From the NCBI GenBank assembly GCA_902569115.1, contig CACFTI010000006.1, forward strand, positions 1 through 64,000: a DNA stretch of 64,000 nucleotides. The letters are read 5' to 3'. The notes beneath the pieces are model-generated. The model saw only the letters and a program-made list of their open reading frames with translations, had not been told where the DNA came from and searched no databases. The position numbers and the translations under genes were made by a program. Of this stretch, positions 1 to 9,183 are shown in pieces (position 1 is the first letter of the stretch; every line of letters starts with the position of its first letter). The stretch is from an uncultured Verrucomicrobiota bacterium (GTDB taxonomy: Bacteria > Verrucomicrobiota > Verrucomicrobiia > Opitutales > Seribacteraceae).

Positions 1-2
1 AA

Positions 3-83
3 GTATATGAGAAAATTTGGCAACGAAATTTAAAAGGTATCAAAAAAATAAATTTTGAAAATAATTTTCTTAAAAAAAAATAA
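3..83 (+). CDS. possible 3' end of a plus-strand gene, cut by the window edge
   Basis: A reading frame open from the window edge runs 26 codons to a TAA at 81-83. It encodes a Lys/Asn-rich tail (starts VYEKIWQRNLKG). It would converge on the minus-strand methyltransferase gene ending at 130. The residues look like an ordinary soluble C-terminus and fit the AT-rich coding style of this part of the locus. The piece is short and no family can be named. It could be a chance open frame in AT-rich DNA. Confidence 0.3.
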   Translation, partial: VYEKIWQRNLKGIKKINFENNFLKKK

Positions 84-129
84 ATTTTACCAGGCAGTAA
101 TCGCCTTATTTTGGTTAATAGAATTAGGA

Positions 130-960
130 TCATTTTTTTTGCAAGATGAAAAAACAATTTAATGAATTAATTGAATTTTGTTCGTATTTTGAGAATTCCT
201 TAGCGATTTTGAAATTAATTGGGATAGAACAATATTCTATTTTTGAGTCAAGGATACAAAACCCAGAGTCAGCAAAAATTTCACAATAATCACTATGCCT
301 GAGTCTGTTCTGATAGTGTAATTTATGATTATATTTTATCCACTCAGACTCATTATACTTCAAAAAGTTCAAAGGATGAAGTTTATTGTCAGTGTGGGAA
401 TAATGATCACTATAGTCTACTTGCAAACTAACTATTCCTCCATTTTTTAGAAGTCTATGCAATTTAGTAAATATCATTCGAAGTTCATTAAATGGAATGT
501 GCTCGAGTGTATTAGTACTTGATGAATAATCAAAGTAGTCGTTAAGATTACAGTCTAATACATTATATGGCGCAAAATATTTGATGTTATAATATTTTAA
601 ATCATTTCGATTTTGTATTTTCTTATACTTCAAAATTCCTATTGACGATAGATAAAGAGCAGTTAAGTCAGCAAGTTTGGCATTAAACATGGGATGTAAA
701 TCATACAAATATTGCTCAGTTGATACATTACTTAGGTAGAGATTTTGTCCTAATGAATTACCGGCACCAAATTCAATAATAAATTTTGGATTTGAACAAT
801 AAGTATCAATTACTTTTTTATGTTTTTTCCATATCGGATTAATTGATTGGGTTTTTTTTCTACTTCGCCCCAAAGGTCGAATTTGTAATAGTCTCAATAA
901 TTTTTCTCCAAATGGTATTCTGGATAAAAGATTAAAAATAAATGACTTAAATTTCCACAT
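130..960 (-). CDS. SAM-dependent methyltransferase-like protein (276 aa)
   Basis: Probable class I SAM-dependent methyltransferase of the surface-polysaccharide locus. A glycine-containing strand-loop near residue 63 (IIEFGAGNSLGQN) resembles motif I. The later segment NTLEHIPFNELR followed by LLKNGGIVSLQVDYS matches the motif II/III pattern of Methyltransf_11-like proteins. The N-terminus is basic and has no clear signal peptide. It starts at an ATG at 960 and overlaps the upstream glycosyltransferase gene by 14 bases. The very AT-rich coding is shared with the next three genes. It may methylate a sugar hydroxyl, but the substrate cannot be read from sequence. Family confidence is moderate, function confidence low. 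Confidence 0.7.
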   Translation of the reverse strand: MWKFKSFIFNLLSRIPFGEKLLRLLQIRPLGRSRKKTQSINPIWKKHKKVIDTYCSNPKFIIEFGAGNSLGQNLYLSNVSTEQYLYDLHPMFNAKLADLTALYLSSIGILKYKKIQNRNDLKYYNIKYFAPYNVLDCNLNDYFDYSSSTNTLEHIPFNELRMIFTKLHRLLKNGGIVSLQVDYSDHYSHTDNKLHPLNFLKYNESEWIKYNHKLHYQNRLRHSDYCEIFADSGFCILDSKIEYCSIPINFKIAKEFSKYEQNSINSLNCFFILQKK

Positions 961-2020
961 TATGTAAAAAAAGCTTTTTAATTTTATTATTGTGAATATG
1001 AAACCATGAATAAATTGAATCTTGAGATGGAGCTATAAAATTTTCTAATTTAAGTTTTAAATCTTGGACATTTGCCCCAACTATTGATAGTGGACAACTT
1101 TCAAATTGAACAAGAGAAGGATGCTTAATCCAAGCGATAAATTTACCATACTCTAAGCCATCAGCAACAGTGCCAAGTGCTGTATATTGATATTGAGAAG
1201 GTAGTGGAGCTAAGAAAAGAAAGTCAATATCTTCAAGTTTATTTGCCATCCATGACTTGCTAAAATGATGCTTTGAATTAACGAGCTTTATTACACTCGA
1301 GCAACTGAAATTATTAACAGCTCTACCAATAGCATAACAATCAACATTTTCATATTTTGCCAGTTCCGCAAAAGAGGATAAGTCTTTTTTATTGTTATTT
1401 AAAACGCCTATTATGGCAATTTTCAAACAATTTTTTGCTTGGTAATTAAAACTATATCTTCCAAATACTGGAACAGGCAATTCTAATGCATTTAAATTTT
1501 TTCGATATATTGAAGCATTTTTTAAATTATTATATATATGTCTACCAAGAACAAACGCACAAACAGCACTAGGAAAGGAAAGTGAGTTTAAAGCGAAACG
1601 ACAGAAAGTTCTATTGATCCCCTTACTGTTATTAATACCTTCGACCTCACTATGCAAAATAGCAGTTACACGAAGTCTAGGATAGACTCTTTCAAACAAA
1701 GATAAAATAAAAACCATGGTACCGGTCATACCAAAAATAAAGATTTTGCTTTTTCTAAAATAAAGTAAGCTTATAAAAAACAAAAGATCTCTTACAAGAT
1801 ACCAGTAATATTTAGCACGAAATTTAAACAATATTGTTTTAATAAAAGGAAAGTTTTTAGATATAGCATTCCAATGATTTTTTTCACAAATAAAAGTAAC
1901 TCTATCAGACACTGAAAGTAAAGATTCAATCCAAAAAGAGTTCACGCTAGTGTGAGTACTTGAATAAGCAAGAAAATCAATGCATATTATATTACAATGC
2001 TTCATATGAAGAATATCCAT
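947..2020 (-). CDS. glycosyltransferase, GT-B-like (357 aa)
   Basis: Probable glycosyltransferase adding one residue of the polysaccharide repeat at the inner membrane. The layout is GT-B-like. An N-terminal domain contains a hydrophobic patch (about 75-110) that may touch the membrane. The C-terminal domain opens with KIAIIGVLNNNKKDL near residue 200. A late segment (LGTVADGLEYGKFIAW) resembles the donor-binding E-containing region of GT4/GT1 enzymes. The ATG at 2020 overlaps the upstream polymerase gene; a second Met at codon 6 (2005) would shorten the overlap to 14 bases. I recognise the fold only loosely and cannot name donor or acceptor. Confidence 0.6.
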   Translation of the reverse strand: MDILHMKHCNIICIDFLAYSSTHTSVNSFWIESLLSVSDRVTFICEKNHWNAISKNFPFIKTILFKFRAKYYWYLVRDLLFFISLLYFRKSKIFIFGMTGTMVFILSLFERVYPRLRVTAILHSEVEGINNSKGINRTFCRFALNSLSFPSAVCAFVLGRHIYNNLKNASIYRKNLNALELPVPVFGRYSFNYQAKNCLKIAIIGVLNNNKKDLSSFAELAKYENVDCYAIGRAVNNFSCSSVIKLVNSKHHFSKSWMANKLEDIDFLFLAPLPSQYQYTALGTVADGLEYGKFIAWIKHPSLVQFESCPLSIVGANVQDLKLKLENFIAPSQDSIYSWFHIHNNKIKKLFLHNVEI

Positions 2021-3443
2021 CAGTTACAAACATAAATAAAAACAATATAGACGCTACAAAAAAACTTTTTATAGTAAAACCAACAAGGATGAGATTTAAA
2101 AATGGTAATATACATGCAAGCGAAAAAACATGATAATATGAAGAGCATGAACGAAATCTTTGAATAAACAATCTTGTAAAGCTGTAAATTAGTAGAAAAA
2201 TCAGCAAGACACCAAACAAACCATTTTGCAAAAAAATATCAAAAACCTGTTCGTGCATTGAATGAAACTTACCACTAATAATAGAAGAATTATTAAAAGC
2301 TTTAGATATATCTCGACTAGCAATCTCAAACGGAACCCATTTATCAAGTATGTAACCTCCAAACCCCTTACCTAGCATAAGTGTATTATTACTAATATGA
2401 TCAAAATATGTATTGGCTATTGTAGCAGCTCTAACACTTGAGTCTAAGGCAGAAAATTCCGTAATTGTTTTTAGATATCTCCATATAGCGTAGTTGAGAA
2501 AAGAACCGCGGATAAAAAAAAGTATAAATGGGGTCAATAAGGCTATAATAATTAAAGAAGAATATCTAGAAGTTATTTTAAATATACCTTCTGTTTTGAT
2601 AAAAATTAAACAGAATATAAAAATAACCAAAAAAAATAATAAAAAAAGCATAGTTGACCTGCCTGAAGAATAAAGAATTATACTTAAAGATAAAAATATA
2701 TTAATTAGATTATATAGAATATATTTTCTTATAAAAAAAAGACTAGTTATACTTAAACAGATTAGTAAGATTGGGAATGAACCAATCGGATCATATGATA
2801 CAACCAACAAATAGGCTTTATCAGAACCTATACCGAGAATGTATTTAAAATAAATAATTACAGATTTGGCAAAAAGAAATAACAGAAAGATATTTAATAG
2901 TCTTCGTTTCTTTTGCTCACTATCATAAATTTTAATTACAATATAAAGTACTACAAAAAAAACAATATATGGTGCTAAATGCTTTATAAATATGCGATTC
3001 AAATTTAAATTTAAACAACCAGTGCTAACACCCGATATTGTTAATAATAAGAAAGGATAAAGTCTTTTATTTAATTTTATTATCAATCTTTTTTTATTTC
3101 GTAAATTTTGAAATAATACAATGATAAATACAAGTAATAATAACCAAACACCAATACTAAAAGGTCCTAAGTACAGGGAATGTAGGGAAGACATCCCGGA
3201 ATTACTGTAGAGATTTTCTGTTGAAAAGATATCGGAGAATACAAAGATAATAATAAAAAAGGATACGCCTAAACTAAATTTTATGGCAAGTGTGAATAAA
3301 ATTAATATTATTAGAAGAGAGAGTGAAGCTAAATTACCATTATTTGAAAAGTAATCTAAAGTTAGAAGGCAAGATATTGCGATTAAAAGTATATAAAATT
3401 TTGGTATTTTATCTAAAAAGTATATGTTATTTTTAACACTCAA
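1992..3443 (-). CDS. wzy: O-antigen/capsule polymerase, Wzy-like (483 aa)
   Basis: Likely Wzy polymerase, which joins lipid-linked repeat units on the periplasmic face of the inner membrane. The protein is almost entirely hydrophobic, with roughly ten to twelve membrane spans and a larger periplasmic loop around residues 320-400, the usual Wzy/O-antigen ligase layout. Wzy proteins share little sequence, so the call rests on topology, length and position between glycosyltransferase genes and near wzx. The first usable start is TTG at 3443; no ATG lies near the N-terminal hydrophobic segment. The coding DNA is extremely AT-rich (14 G/C among 60 bases at 2641-2700). An O-antigen ligase is the main alternative. 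Confidence 0.75.
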   Translation of the reverse strand: MSVKNNIYFLDKIPKFYILLIAISCLLTLDYFSNNGNLASLSLLIILILFTLAIKFSLGVSFFIIIFVFSDIFSTENLYSNSGMSSLHSLYLGPFSIGVWLLLLVFIIVLFQNLRNKKRLIIKLNKRLYPFLLLTISGVSTGCLNLNLNRIFIKHLAPYIVFFVVLYIVIKIYDSEQKKRRLLNIFLLFLFAKSVIIYFKYILGIGSDKAYLLVVSYDPIGSFPILLICLSITSLFFIRKYILYNLINIFLSLSIILYSSGRSTMLFLLFFLVIFIFCLIFIKTEGIFKITSRYSSLIIIALLTPFILFFIRGSFLNYAIWRYLKTITEFSALDSSVRAATIANTYFDHISNNTLMLGKGFGGYILDKWVPFEIASRDISKAFNNSSIISGKFHSMHEQVFDIFLQNGLFGVLLIFLLIYSFTRLFIQRFRSCSSYYHVFSLACILPFLNLILVGFTIKSFFVASILFLFMFVTDGYSSYEAL

Positions 3444-3449
3444 ATTTTT

Positions 3450-4259
3450 TCAATCTTTATTTTTTCTAAAAAATAATGTTAAAACTAGTCTAATTTGTAT
3501 TTTGATAAGGTATGGCATGAATATGAAAATTTCCTTAACACTAAAAGAAAAATAAAAGTCTTTTAAAGCCAGTATTGCTTTTATCCTCTTAAAAAATGAA
3601 AACTTTTTGTATTCTTCAGACGTACCTAGTTCTCTTAACATTCCAATGTAATTTTCATCAAAATCCATCTTATTTTTTTTAATGTAATCAAAAATGAATT
3701 TCCAATCTCCAGCTTCATATGAATATTTATTTATATTTAGTGCTTTTATTGTCTTTGTACGATATACTGAATAAAAAATGGAGTTTTGTCCCGGGTATTG
3801 TAAGAAATTTTTTTGTCTTTTTAATGGGCATTCATCGATAAGTTTTTTAACTCCTGATCTGACTCCTACTCTATGATTAATTTTCACATTTGTAGTGTAT
3901 GCACTTATATCATTATTATTTGTTAAATAATTTATACATTTTGTAAGGTGATTCTTTTCCCAGTAATCGTCGTCAGCTGCCCACATAAAAAATTCGCCTC
4001 TTGCTTTTTCTAGTACAAATTGAAAATTTTTCCCTGCGCCGCGATTCTCTTTCTGTTGCACAAAGTGTACTCTTGAATCTTTAGCCGCATATTCATTGCA
4101 TATAACCCCTGTGCCGTCTATCGACCCATTATCTGAAATAATCAGTTCAAAATCTTTGAATGTTTGTGACAATAAAGAATCGATCGATTTGCGAATCGAC
4201 TTTTCGCCATTATGAACCGGCATACCGATACTGACTATTGGTGTGCTTAGATCCTTCAT
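3450..4259 (-). CDS. family 2 glycosyltransferase (269 aa)
   Basis: GT-A fold glycosyltransferase of family GT2, transferring a sugar from a nucleotide donor to the lipid-linked repeat unit. The start (VSIGMPVHNGEKS), the following SDNGSIDGTG and the acidic WAADDDYWE (DXD-type metal site, about residue 87-95) are typical. The C-terminal 40 residues are hydrophobic and basic, suggesting membrane association. I chose the ATG at 4259, which begins MKDLSTPIVSIG; a TTG at 4277 would add seven residues. It sits six bases before the wzy gene and has the same AT-rich composition. Linkage and sugar are unknown. Confidence 0.88.
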   Translation of the reverse strand: MKDLSTPIVSIGMPVHNGEKSIRKSIDSLLSQTFKDFELIISDNGSIDGTGVICNEYAAKDSRVHFVQQKENRGAGKNFQFVLEKARGEFFMWAADDDYWEKNHLTKCINYLTNNNDISAYTTNVKINHRVGVRSGVKKLIDECPLKRQKNFLQYPGQNSIFYSVYRTKTIKALNINKYSYEAGDWKFIFDYIKKNKMDFDENYIGMLRELGTSEEYKKFSFFKRIKAILALKDFYFSFSVKEIFIFMPYLIKIQIRLVLTLFFRKNKD

Positions 4260-4291
4260 ATTATTGAGAGTTGTCAATAGGTATTACAGAT

Positions 4292-5812
4292 TTAATTTCC
4301 GACATTTGTCCTGTAGAGATTACAGTACCGAATGATAGTCTTTTGAAGCTGACGCCGTAATCTTCCGGCGCACAATAGTGATGTAGCTCCGGTAATCAGA
4401 AAGGCCAAAGTAAGCAAGGTTAGTTGTGAAAAAATGCCATCCCTACCTATTCCGGAAATTTTTAATGCAACTGCAACAGCGATGCCCGCACCTAGTGGAA
4501 GTATTAAATCATTAATGTACCACTCCCACTTTTCGGTAGAGAGGATACGTCGGAAAACGAAGTGGACAGCGATTATCACATATCCTGTATTCAAAATTAC
4601 CCAAGCCCAAGCTGCCCCCTCTGCACCATAGCGAGGAGTTACCCATATTATCGATGGCACGAGAACTAACACCGCAATAATATTTACCTTCACACTAAGA
4701 CTCGTCCAGCCATACGAAAGCTGAGCTTGATAAGGCATATGCACAAGGCCATTAAGCAAATTTCCGAACATTAACAGACTTAATAGCGGTGCAGTGTGTG
4801 CGGCAAGATCGTGATCCTGAGTCCAGAGGTGCAGAAAGCTCTTGGCGAATAGGATCATGACGATAGCGGCACTACCCGCAACAACACTGACTAGTTGTGC
4901 TCCCTTGTGATAGACCTCGGCGATACCTATTTCATCTTCGCGCGAATGCAATTCACATAATTTTGGATAGATCGCCTGGGTGATTGGTGCTATCAATATA
5001 TACAACACACCCGCTACAGCAGCAGCCAAGGTGTAATAACCAAACGCAGACAAACTAAGCAACTTCGAGAGCAAAATCTTATCGACCTGCATAAGGATCA
5101 GGGCAAGAAAATTTATACACATCATGCCACCCGCAAATTTCCATGTATTACGCAACATATCCATGGAAAAGCGACCCATACGATCAATTCTTGGTAGGCT
5201 CGCATATGCTACAATTGCTAGAATCACCAAAGTCACTATCGAAAGGAGAGCCTGCCATAAGAAGAAAGCCTGAATAGTAGGTGAAACCCAGGCTAAGATT
5301 GCAATAGCTCCGACACTACGAATGGTTGCCAATATACTATTAACCACATTAAACAACACCTGCCGCTGCAAACCGATGATTGTACTACGATAGACCCCCG
5401 CGATAAAACGCAGTGCAGTTATTAAGCCCATAATGGCAAAGGCTTGCATTACCACTTCAACAGGTAGTGATTCTGTTTGGAGCCAAGAAGAGGCAACCCA
5501 GTCAGACCCTAGGGCAACACCAATAGTAATTAAGAGAGCTATTGCCAGTGCAATTATCTCGATAGTGCGCAACAGATCCCGTATCGACTCTGCTGTATGA
5601 CAATCGCCGGTAAACCGTGCCATCTCGCGGCTGAGGGTGGGTGTCATGCCCATGTCGAGCAGGCTGAGCCAAGCTTGCAACAGTGCGAACAGGCCGATGA
5701 GGCCATAGGCTTCGATTCCGAGGTACTTGATATAAAGCGGGACGAAGGCCAGCCCCATAAGAGCAACCCAGCCTTGGCCGAGATAGTTGGCAATTAGATT
5801 TTTTTTTAGCAA
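4292..5812 (-). CDS. wzx: repeat-unit flippase, Wzx-like (506 aa)
   Basis: Polysaccharide biosynthesis flippase (Wzx, MOP superfamily) that moves the undecaprenyl-linked repeat across the inner membrane. The N-terminus (LIANYLGQGWVALMGLAF, then YLGIEAYGLIGLF) is typical, and about twelve to fourteen hydrophobic spans follow over the usual ~500 residues. The only in-frame start preceding this conserved N-terminus is TTG at 5812, directly followed by a run of nine A residues (5800-5808 on the plus strand as T). G+C is much higher than in the neighbouring wzy/GT genes (35 G/C of 60 at 5641-5700), so the gene probably has a different origin from its downstream neighbours. Confidence 0.88.
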   Translation of the reverse strand: MLKKNLIANYLGQGWVALMGLAFVPLYIKYLGIEAYGLIGLFALLQAWLSLLDMGMTPTLSREMARFTGDCHTAESIRDLLRTIEIIALAIALLITIGVALGSDWVASSWLQTESLPVEVVMQAFAIMGLITALRFIAGVYRSTIIGLQRQVLFNVVNSILATIRSVGAIAILAWVSPTIQAFFLWQALLSIVTLVILAIVAYASLPRIDRMGRFSMDMLRNTWKFAGGMMCINFLALILMQVDKILLSKLLSLSAFGYYTLAAAVAGVLYILIAPITQAIYPKLCELHSREDEIGIAEVYHKGAQLVSVVAGSAAIVMILFAKSFLHLWTQDHDLAAHTAPLLSLLMFGNLLNGLVHMPYQAQLSYGWTSLSVKVNIIAVLVLVPSIIWVTPRYGAEGAAWAWVILNTGYVIIAVHFVFRRILSTEKWEWYINDLILPLGAGIAVAVALKISGIGRDGIFSQLTLLTLAFLITGATSLLCAGRLRRQLQKTIIRYCNLYRTNVGN

Positions 5813-5842
5813 AAGCCTTTAAGAGCAAGAAGGGCCGAAAAC

Positions 5843-6625
5843 TTACCCCACCCTCTTCAAATACCCATCTGGAGCAACACTGATAAGCAGTTTGTGATCA
5901 ATCTGCTTATCGATCTCGAATTCAGGATGGGTTTTCAAATACTCCCAGACGGCGGTCTTTGGGTTATCGCCTGGGCCCCAGGGACGGTCTGGAATCATCT
6001 CGGCGGTCATGTCCTCGATAATAGTATCGAACACCACACAATAGCTATCCTTGCTAACAAGCGGTGCATAAGCCTCAAGTTCAGCAAGCACATGCTCGTG
6101 GGTATGGTTAGAGTCAAGGCAAACCAGCACACGATCATAGCCACGCGCAATGTCTTGCACCTGTGCGATTATGGCTGGATCAATCGACGACCCCTCAATC
6201 ATATCGATGCGATTCGCCATTGGATGCGCCTCAATCGCCGCGCGGTTATGCGCACGAATATCTATATCTAAGCCCAGCACACGACGGCGTGGTGCCTTCG
6301 GGTCCAGCATCGTTCCCTGCTCGATCGCATCGCAGTAATCCAGTAGCGAAAGCATGGATGCGCTCAAAATCAGCGAGCCGCCATGTGCAATACCCGTCTC
6401 AATGATGAGGTCGGGCTTGATCTGCCAGATCAGCTCCTGCATGGCAACCATATCTTGCGGGAACTGGATGATGGGTCTGCCTAACCAGCTAAAATTATAA
6501 GTGTAATTTCCACCCAGCCCGGACCTCAACATCCAAGCCAAAGAAAGCGAAGGTAAATCGCTGAGAGTGCCCAACCTTTGAATATTTTCTTCTACTTCAT
6601 TTTTGAATTTTTCATTAGTAGTCAT
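5843..6625 (-). CDS. CmcI-type (cephalosporin hydroxylase family) methyltransferase (260 aa)
   Basis: Member of the CmcI / rhamnosyl O-methyltransferase family (SAM-dependent O-methyltransferases misnamed cephalosporin hydroxylases), here probably modifying a sugar or its substituent. Visible features are RPIIQFPQDMVAMQELIW, the SAM-binding IIETGIAHGGSLI (about residue 75-87), and the acidic stretch VLVCLDSNHTHEHVLAEL (about 165-182). The ending PKTAVWEYLKTHPEFEID is also family-typical. It starts at ATG 6625 and overlaps the metallophosphoesterase stop by four bases (ATGA), implying translational coupling. The methylated position is not predictable. Confidence 0.85.
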   Translation of the reverse strand: MTTNEKFKNEVEENIQRLGTLSDLPSLSLAWMLRSGLGGNYTYNFSWLGRPIIQFPQDMVAMQELIWQIKPDLIIETGIAHGGSLILSASMLSLLDYCDAIEQGTMLDPKAPRRRVLGLDIDIRAHNRAAIEAHPMANRIDMIEGSSIDPAIIAQVQDIARGYDRVLVCLDSNHTHEHVLAELEAYAPLVSKDSYCVVFDTIIEDMTAEMIPDRPWGPGDNPKTAVWEYLKTHPEFEIDKQIDHKLLISVAPDGYLKRVG

Positions 6626-7329
6626 TTTAGAGTAGTTCCTTTATTTATAACTTTTATTCGATCAATGCGTCCACCTATTTGAGCACCCATATAAAGATTC
6701 TCATAATAAAGTGGCTCGTATCCTGATAGCTTCATAACTGCAACAGTTTTGTCTATGTTGTATGCCACACGATGCAACATAATCTTTCCTTCTGCGATCG
6801 AAGCGTATGCAGCACGATTATCACCATCTCTTGGCTGACCTACAGAACCCGGGTTGCAATAAAACCTGCCATCAAAATCCACCAGTGCTTGCACATGAGT
6901 ATGTCCCGAAAAAAGTACATCCACACCTGGTGGAAAAATTTTGCTGGACACTGTGTAAATGTACTGATCTTGCGGATCTTCCGGACCTCCATGCACAAAA
7001 AGAGTTTTATCTTCCTTTAAGAAAGACAGCGATTGTTTTAACCAATTAAGCTGCGATTCACTCACTATCTTTTTATGATGGTCGATGATAACCGAAACTG
7101 CTCTGGAACGCGGACAATTGGTGTCATTAACTAGGTAACTGTCATGATTGCCGAGAATGTTTGTAACGTTATGCTCTTTAAGCAGATCAATGCATTCACC
7201 CGGCTGAGCGTAATAACCGACCACGTCTCCCAGTGAAATGAATCTGTCACAACCGCGGGCGAGCGCATCTTTCATTACAGCCTGAATTGCCGGCAAATTG
7301 CCATGTATATCAGATAATATTGCTAGCAT
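6622..7329 (-). CDS. YfcE/calcineurin-like metallophosphoesterase (235 aa)
   Basis: Cytoplasmic binuclear-metal phosphoesterase. All signature blocks are present in order: DIHGN near the N-terminus, GDVVGYYAQPGE, LGNHD and GHTH. No signal peptide is seen. I chose the ATG at 7329, which begins MLAILSDIHGN, rather than the TTG nine bases upstream. It overlaps the ATP-grasp gene upstream by 20 bases and the CmcI-like gene downstream by four. A phosphatase inside a sugar-tailoring block may remove a phosphate from a biosynthetic intermediate; that role is inferred from position only. Confidence 0.85.
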   Translation of the reverse strand: MLAILSDIHGNLPAIQAVMKDALARGCDRFISLGDVVGYYAQPGECIDLLKEHNVTNILGNHDSYLVNDTNCPRSRAVSVIIDHHKKIVSESQLNWLKQSLSFLKEDKTLFVHGGPEDPQDQYIYTVSSKIFPPGVDVLFSGHTHVQALVDFDGRFYCNPGSVGQPRDGDNRAAYASIAEGKIMLHRVAYNIDKTVAVMKLSGYEPLYYENLYMGAQIGGRIDRIKVINKGTTLK

Positions 7330-8308
7330 AGTGGACAAAATCTTCGCTGTATCGCCACGCGGTACCCTCCTTAATTAAAGGCATCAGAGGAATTTTTCCG
7401 AACTTGAAATAATCTATGGCCATTTCTGGTTCGTTAAAACCAAAAGCAGTGCGCAATGAATTACTACTGGAGAATCTCGGATTGATCTCCAACAAATAGG
7501 CAATATTATCCTCTTTGCGAAACTGATAATTCGTCGGACCGAGAGGTTTGAAGTAGCCGGTCAACCTTTGAGTAGCCTCTTCAATCACCAAGTCATAGGC
7601 AACTTGTGCTTCCAAAGTATTACCTGCCCCCGACAATCGGCGCCTCAAGATAATAGGATCAATCGACTCCCCATCCCCGAACCCAAATACACCGACTGTA
7701 AATTCATTACTATCGTCTCCGACAATTCGCTGCAACATCCAATTGTCGGCCGATTTCATGCGCCAATAATCGAAGTCTCTTTCGTCATAGAGTCGCGCTA
7801 TGCCACGCGAACCGTTTCCACTTCGTGGCTTCAATAACAAAGGTGGCGCACCGAGCTCTGAAACAGCCTGCTCCCAGTTTTCGGGAATTGATGAAGGAAT
7901 GCGAGGTAGTCCTGCATCAACCAGTTTTTCACCGAGTTGCCACTTATCAGCTGAAAGGGCTATGAGTTCCTGCCGGTTGATAGCAATCGCAACATCAAGC
8001 TCCTTAAAAAGCTGGCGTTGTGCATCAAGAAAGAACATATCTACCTCGAGCCCAGGCATGATGATGTCGACACGTTCCTTTTTTAAAATATTGCACCAAA
8101 ATGCGATGTAGTCCGAAGTATCTTCGTCACATGCCGGCTTCTGGTGAAATGCGTCGCATAAATAAGGCCCGGGAGAACGATTGTTTCTATCTACACCGAC
8201 GATGCGCACGGAATATCTGGATTTACGCAGACTCCTGATGATGCCCTGACCAATGATTGCGCTTACGCTTGTGACCAGAACAGTTATCTCGGTCTTTCCG
8301 CTAATCAT
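7310..8308 (-). CDS. ATP-grasp ligase (332 aa)
   Basis: ATP-grasp enzyme of the carbamoyl-phosphate-synthase-L/PylC type, which activates a carboxylate with ATP and couples it to an amine or thiol. The N-terminal Rossmann-like domain starts VLVTSVSAIIGQGIIRSL. The central domain carries PPLLLKPRSGNGSRGIARL (ATP-binding lysine and glycine-rich loop, about residues 154-172). The metal-binding end is LLEINPRFSSSNSLRTAFG (about 284-302). Its ATG at 8308 overlaps the SDR stop by four bases. Next to an aminotransferase and WbqC-like gene, it might attach an amino acid or acyl group to an amino sugar; this is speculation. Confidence 0.83.
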   Translation of the reverse strand: MISGKTEITVLVTSVSAIIGQGIIRSLRKSRYSVRIVGVDRNNRSPGPYLCDAFHQKPACDEDTSDYIAFWCNILKKERVDIIMPGLEVDMFFLDAQRQLFKELDVAIAINRQELIALSADKWQLGEKLVDAGLPRIPSSIPENWEQAVSELGAPPLLLKPRSGNGSRGIARLYDERDFDYWRMKSADNWMLQRIVGDDSNEFTVGVFGFGDGESIDPIILRRRLSGAGNTLEAQVAYDLVIEEATQRLTGYFKPLGPTNYQFRKEDNIAYLLEINPRFSSSNSLRTAFGFNEPEMAIDYFKFGKIPLMPLIKEGTAWRYSEDFVHYASNII

Positions 8309-9183
8309 TGAACATCAATCGGCCCAAAACTTGGAGCGGTTCCTGCATGATGAATCATCGCCAAACCCTGTGCCATGCTTATCGCTGGCGCCATCCCGAA
8401 TCGCTCAAACAGGGCTTTACTAGTTGGATAATTCACCTTGCGAAACGGAATCTTTTTCTTGTCTAACAGAATCTCACCACCTCGCGCAAACTCAGAATAG
8501 GCAAGTACGGCTATCGCAGCATGGTCTAAATGCTCGGTATGGCATAAAGGCCAGCAACCACTGAGCTCAACTTCCAAAGCGCGAATCATCAAACCAGCAG
8601 CATCTGTCACATGCAGGTAATTTCGGCTTCCATCGGAGTCCGGCATCCTAAGATCCATTCCACGCGACGCATAAGCAACGATGCGACCAAACCAGGGTTG
8701 GTGTTTGCAACTATCCCCTGCCGTATCGTAAATATGGGTCAATCGTAAACTGCAAAAACGGCCACCGACCTTATTTGTTCCCCAGTGGAGAATCTGCTCA
8801 CCTTGCGTCTTAGATAGACCATAGCTGTTCATTCGACCCGGTTCAAAATCATCATATGAAATCACCGTACCCGCATAACAGCAGTTTTTACAGGTCAGCG
8901 CCTGCATAAGCGATAACACATTGAGACAACCCAATGCATTAGTAGAAAAATTGACTCTAGAGCCAACTGGATCGTCACCATCAAAAGAAGAGGCACAGTG
9001 GATAAGCGTATCTGCTCGAAAGCCTTTGCAGGAAGCAGGTACGAAGGTTCCAGTCAGGTCAAAAACAATGTCATTGTGCGATGCACGACCCACACTGATA
9101 ATCGAGTAACCCTTTATCCGTAATTGCCTGGCAAGCTCACTACCAAGCATGGAATCGATCCCGATGATGGCGACTATTTTCAC
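8305..9183 (-). CDS. NAD-dependent sugar epimerase/dehydratase/reductase, SDR (292 aa)
   Basis: Extended short-chain dehydrogenase/reductase related to RmlD/GalE proteins, probably a 4-ketoreductase or epimerase for a nucleotide sugar. It has a dinucleotide site (VAIIGIDSMLGSELARQL; second glycine position is Asp, slightly atypical) and the catalytic YxxxK in YGLSKTQGE. A substrate-domain segment SDGSRNYLHVTDAAG follows. I place the start at GTG 9183, which forms a GTGA overlap with the upstream methyltransferase stop and directly precedes the Rossmann strand. A GTG at 9246 would add 21 unlikely residues. A plausible role is reducing the 4-keto group of the CDP-sugar made upstream. Confidence 0.8.
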   Translation of the reverse strand: MKIVAIIGIDSMLGSELARQLRIKGYSIISVGRASHNDIVFDLTGTFVPASCKGFRADTLIHCASSFDGDDPVGSRVNFSTNALGCLNVLSLMQALTCKNCCYAGTVISYDDFEPGRMNSYGLSKTQGEQILHWGTNKVGGRFCSLRLTHIYDTAGDSCKHQPWFGRIVAYASRGMDLRMPDSDGSRNYLHVTDAAGLMIRALEVELSGCWPLCHTEHLDHAAIAVLAYSEFARGGEILLDKKKIPFRKVNYPTSKALFERFGMAPAISMAQGLAMIHHAGTAPSFGPIDVQ

